Positions 61,898-64,000 of a stretch of 64,000 bases of DNA are shown here, one piece after another. This stretch comes from Acidimicrobiales bacterium (lineage in GTDB: Bacteria; Actinomycetota; Acidimicrobiia; Acidimicrobiales; Aldehydirespiratoraceae). The notes beneath the pieces were generated by a model, which saw only the letters and a program-made list of their open reading frames with translations, had not been told where the DNA came from and searched no databases. The stretch's first letter is position 1; each line of letters starts with the position of its first letter. The stretch lies in NCBI GenBank assembly GCA_033344915.1, contig JAWPML010000001.1, positions 1,422,369 through 1,486,368 of the forward strand, read 5' to 3'. Made by a program: the position numbers and the translations under genes.

Positions 61898-63058
61898 GTG
61901 GCCGACTATCGCATCGTCGACACCGACGCCGGTCTGGCGGAGGTCGTCGATGCCCTGCTCGCCGAGCCTCGGTATGCCCTCGACACCGAGTTCCATCGCG
62001 AACGCACGTACTGGCCGAAGGTCGCACTGGTGCAGATCGCCTGGCCCGGCGATCTCGTCCTGATCGACCCGCTGGAGGTCGATCTGGCGCCGCTGCGAGC
62101 GGTGATGGAGTCGGACGCGGTCGCCGTGCTCCACGCGGCGTCCCAGGATCTCGAAGTGCTCGAACTGGAGTGCGGCGCGGTGCCGAGGATCCTTTTCGAC
62201 ACGCAGATCGCCGCCGGTTTCCTCGGCATGTCCACGCCGTCGCTCGCGTCGCTGCACGAACGGGAGTTGGGCTTCTCGCTTCCGAAGGGCAGTCGGCTGA
62301 CGGATTGGCTCGAACGACCGCTCGCCACGAGCCAGCTCGACTACGCAGCCGCCGACGTCGAACGGCTGCTCGACATCCACGATCAGCTCATGGCCCAGCT
62401 CGAGGAGCGGGGCCGGGTCGGCTGGGCGGCCGACGAGTGCGAGATCATGCGGACGCGGTGGCGGGGCCCGCGGGACCCCGACGAGGCCTGGCGCAAGATC
62501 AAGGAGGCACGGCACCTCAAAGGCAGGCCGCTCACCGTGGCCCGCTCCATCGCGGCCTGGCGTGAGCGCCGCGCCGCGGAGATCGATCAACCCGTGCGGT
62601 TCGTGCTCAGCGACATCGCCGTCGTCGGGATCGCCCAGGCCGCGCCGAGCGATCTCGATGCACTCGCCAAGATCCGTGGCGTCGACAAGGGACTCGCCAA
62701 GGGCTCGCTGGGGCCGGCGATCCTCGAAGCGGTGGCGCACGGCCTCGCGTCGGACTGGCGTCCGCCCCGGGCGCCGAAGCGTTCCTCCGACACCCGGGAC
62801 CTGCGGCCCGCCGTGGCCCTGGTCGCTGCGTGGGTGAACCAGCTGGCCCGTGACCGTGAGCTGGATCCCACCCTCCTCGCGACGCGAGCCGATGTCGAAG
62901 CCCTGGTCAGAGGGGATGACGACGCTCGACTCGCCACCGGGTGGCGGGCGGAGCTGGCCGGCGGCCCGATCCGCCGCCTCGTGGCGGGCGATGCGGCCCT
63001 CGCGTTCGAGGACGGTGCGGTCGTTCTCGAAGAACGATCCGGACGACCCGTCTCCTGA
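61898..63058 (+). CDS. rnd: Ribonuclease D-like 3'-5' exonuclease with HRDC domain
   Basis: A 386-residue DEDDy-type exonuclease. The acidic residues are in YALDTEFHRER (D and E near 28-30), VLHAASQDLEVLELE (near 85), and TSQLDYAAADVERLLDIHDQL (tyrosine and last aspartate near 150). A C-terminal HRDC domain is visible at EIDQPVRFVLSDIAVVGIAQAAPSDLDALAKIRGV. It would trim tRNA or other stable RNA 3' ends. GTG 61898 lies 6 nt after the rhodanese stop, with no ribosome site of its own, so it probably depends on reinitiation. Confidence 0.93.
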   Translation: MADYRIVDTDAGLAEVVDALLAEPRYALDTEFHRERTYWPKVALVQIAWPGDLVLIDPLEVDLAPLRAVMESDAVAVLHAASQDLEVLELECGAVPRILFDTQIAAGFLGMSTPSLASLHERELGFSLPKGSRLTDWLERPLATSQLDYAAADVERLLDIHDQLMAQLEERGRVGWAADECEIMRTRWRGPRDPDEAWRKIKEARHLKGRPLTVARSIAAWRERRAAEIDQPVRFVLSDIAVVGIAQAAPSDLDALAKIRGVDKGLAKGSLGPAILEAVAHGLASDWRPPRAPKRSSDTRDLRPAVALVAAWVNQLARDRELDPTLLATRADVEALVRGDDDARLATGWRAELAGGPIRRLVAGDAALAFEDGAVVLEERSGRPVS

Positions 63059-63083
63059 CGTGGGTCCCCGGCGGGATCGGGGC

Positions 63084-63089
63084 TACAAT
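63084..63089 (+). promoter_or_regulatory. -10 box TACAAT
   Basis: A near-perfect -10 box (63084-63089), 37 nt before GTG 63126. The predicted leader of about 30 nt carries GGGAG 7 nt before the start. Confidence 0.5.
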
Positions 63090-63125
63090 CGAGGGTCTTG
63101 ACGTTGTCGAACGGGAGCTCATCAG

Positions 63126-63311
63126 GTGAAAAAGGGGCGGCACCGGCGTTATGAAGAGGCCCGTGAGCTGAAGCGCTCACACGACGGCGACTTCGACGCC
63201 CTCCTGGAGAGCCTGTCGGACGACGACGACGAAGAGGTCAAGCCCGAGCACTTGGCGTGGGCCGACGAGTTCGACGAGCCGGCCGGGGACGATCCCGCCG
63301 ACCGCGACTGA
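63126..63311 (+). CDS. Small acidic hypothetical protein
   Basis: A 61-residue protein: a basic N-terminus (KKGRHRRYEEARELKRSHDG), then an acidic end (SLSDDDDEEVKPEHLAWADEFDEPAGDDPADRD). It has no recognisable fold. It has its own TACAAT promoter and ribosome site, which supports a real gene. It is convergent with the ClC gene, 8 nt away. Confidence 0.6.
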   Translation: MKKGRHRRYEEARELKRSHDGDFDALLESLSDDDDEEVKPEHLAWADEFDEPAGDDPADRD

Positions 63312-63319
63312 TCCGCTGA

Positions 63320-64000
63320 TCAGCCCCCCGTCTCGTCGAGGATCTCGTCGAGCTTGAGGATCTCGTCCTCGGTGACGACACCGATGAAGTTGCCGTCGCC
63401 GTCGGTGACGGCGAGCACGTCCATCTGGACCGAGTCCATCGCGGCCACGGCGTCGCGCAGCGTCCACGAAGGCAGCGCCGTCGGCAGGTCCGAGGCCATG
63501 GCGTCGCCGACGGTGGTCGTTTCCCATTCGTCGCGTTCCAGCTCCGAGATGTCCTCCAGGCGCGCCATCCCCATGAACTGTCCGCCGTCCACGACGGGCA
63601 CGATGCGTTCGCGTCGACCGAGCACGTGCACGTACACGAACTCCGAGACCGACGCGTCGCTGGGCACCGTGAACACATCGGTCGACAGGATCGAGGTCAG
63701 GGGCAGTTCGAACCGCCGCTCGAGATGACCGAGGCGCTTGGCCCGTTGGTAGTCGGCCACCGATGTCGGGCCGGCGACGACCTGACTCACCGCCGCGGCG
63801 ACGAGCGCGGGCACGACGAACGCGCCCACTCCACCCGTGGACTCGGCGACGAACATCACCGCGGCGATCGGCGCCCGATAGCCCGCACCGAGGAAGGCGG
63901 CGAGGCCGAGGATCGGGTAGAGCGCGGTGTCGTCCTCGCCGATGGCGGACCCGACGAATTCACCGAGGATGACGCCGAGAACCGCGAGCGGGATGAACAT
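63320..64000 (-). CDS. ClC-type chloride channel with C-terminal CBS pair (N-terminus outside window)
   Basis: The visible 226 residues are the end of a ClC protein. They contain a membrane part with GLAAFLGAGYRAPIAAVMFVAESTGGVGAFVVPALVAAAVSQVVAG, matching the late ClC helices, then two CBS domains (ILSTDVFTVPSDASVSEFVYVHVLGRRERIVPVVDGGQFMGMARLEDI and VGDAMASDLPTALPSWTLRDAVAAMDSVQMDVLAVTDGDGNFIGVVTEDEIL). The frame is still open at the right edge, so the pore entrance and gating glutamate cannot be checked. It exchanges or conducts chloride; CBS pairs usually bind adenine nucleotides. Confidence 0.88.
   Translation of the reverse strand: MFIPLAVLGVILGEFVGSAIGEDDTALYPILGLAAFLGAGYRAPIAAVMFVAESTGGVGAFVVPALVAAAVSQVVAGPTSVADYQRAKRLGHLERRFELPLTSILSTDVFTVPSDASVSEFVYVHVLGRRERIVPVVDGGQFMGMARLEDISELERDEWETTTVGDAMASDLPTALPSWTLRDAVAAMDSVQMDVLAVTDGDGNFIGVVTEDEILKLDEILDETGG

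Overview
The window is high-GC, gene-dense bacterial chromosome from an actinobacterium. The main evidence is a complete actinobacterial 'conservon' (sensor kinase, roadblock protein, DUF742 protein, small GTPase), a DUF4916 NUDIX-like protein, a DUF3151 protein, an AftD-like arabinosyltransferase, a DivIVA-like protein, many GTG starts, and a recurring TAnnnT promoter box placed immediately before start codons. A deep-branching class such as Acidimicrobiia would fit, but that is inference. No rRNA, tRNA, CRISPR array, transposase or prophage gene was seen. The content is mostly core metabolism and envelope biology, not an island.

Layout. 1-12 kb: end of a molybdopterin oxidoreductase, a YbaK-type deacylase, alanine dehydrogenase, an amidohydrolase, a deoxyribosyltransferase pair, a geranylgeranyl-reductase-type flavoprotein, and an ABC-2 exporter divergent from a TetR regulator and a TauD-type dioxygenase. 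11-24 kb: ung overlapping a pseudouridine synthase, menB, a kinase/HTTM/small-protein operon, an unknown toroid-plus-membrane-protein pair, LCP ligase, M23 peptidase, a DivIVA-like protein, a PfkB kinase, a zinc alcohol dehydrogenase, and a J-domain gene followed by a degenerate GGDEF gene. 24-33 kb is an ion and energy block: membrane pyrophosphatase, 5-formyl-THF cyclo-ligase, trkA and two different trkH genes. 33-40 kb: M18 aminopeptidase and gltBD. 40-44 kb: the conservon. 44-55 kb: a surface-glycan block (AftD-like protein, three glycosyltransferases, a UGM-like flavoprotein) interrupted by a GGDEF-EAL protein. 55-57 kb: a 686-nt gene-free, hairpin-rich stretch and a lytic transglycosylase. 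57-64 kb: GDPD, a SirB1 protein, a divergent pyruvate kinase, DUF3151, mobA, a rhodanese, RNase D, and the C-terminal half of a ClC channel.

The most informative regulatory signal is that at least 17 genes have a TAnnnT-like box ending exactly 6 or 7 nt before the start codon and no Shine-Dalgarno sequence, as expected for leaderless mRNAs. Genes with a good Shine-Dalgarno sequence have their box 40-90 nt upstream or none visible. One 18-bp palindrome (57850-57867) supplies such a box to two divergent genes at once. Sigma-28-like sites precede the GGDEF-EAL gene and, more weakly, the conservon. The gene-free stretch at 54969-55654 has a terminator-like end on the minus strand and may encode a structured RNA. 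All calls were made by reading the sequence and its translations; no database search or folding program was run.
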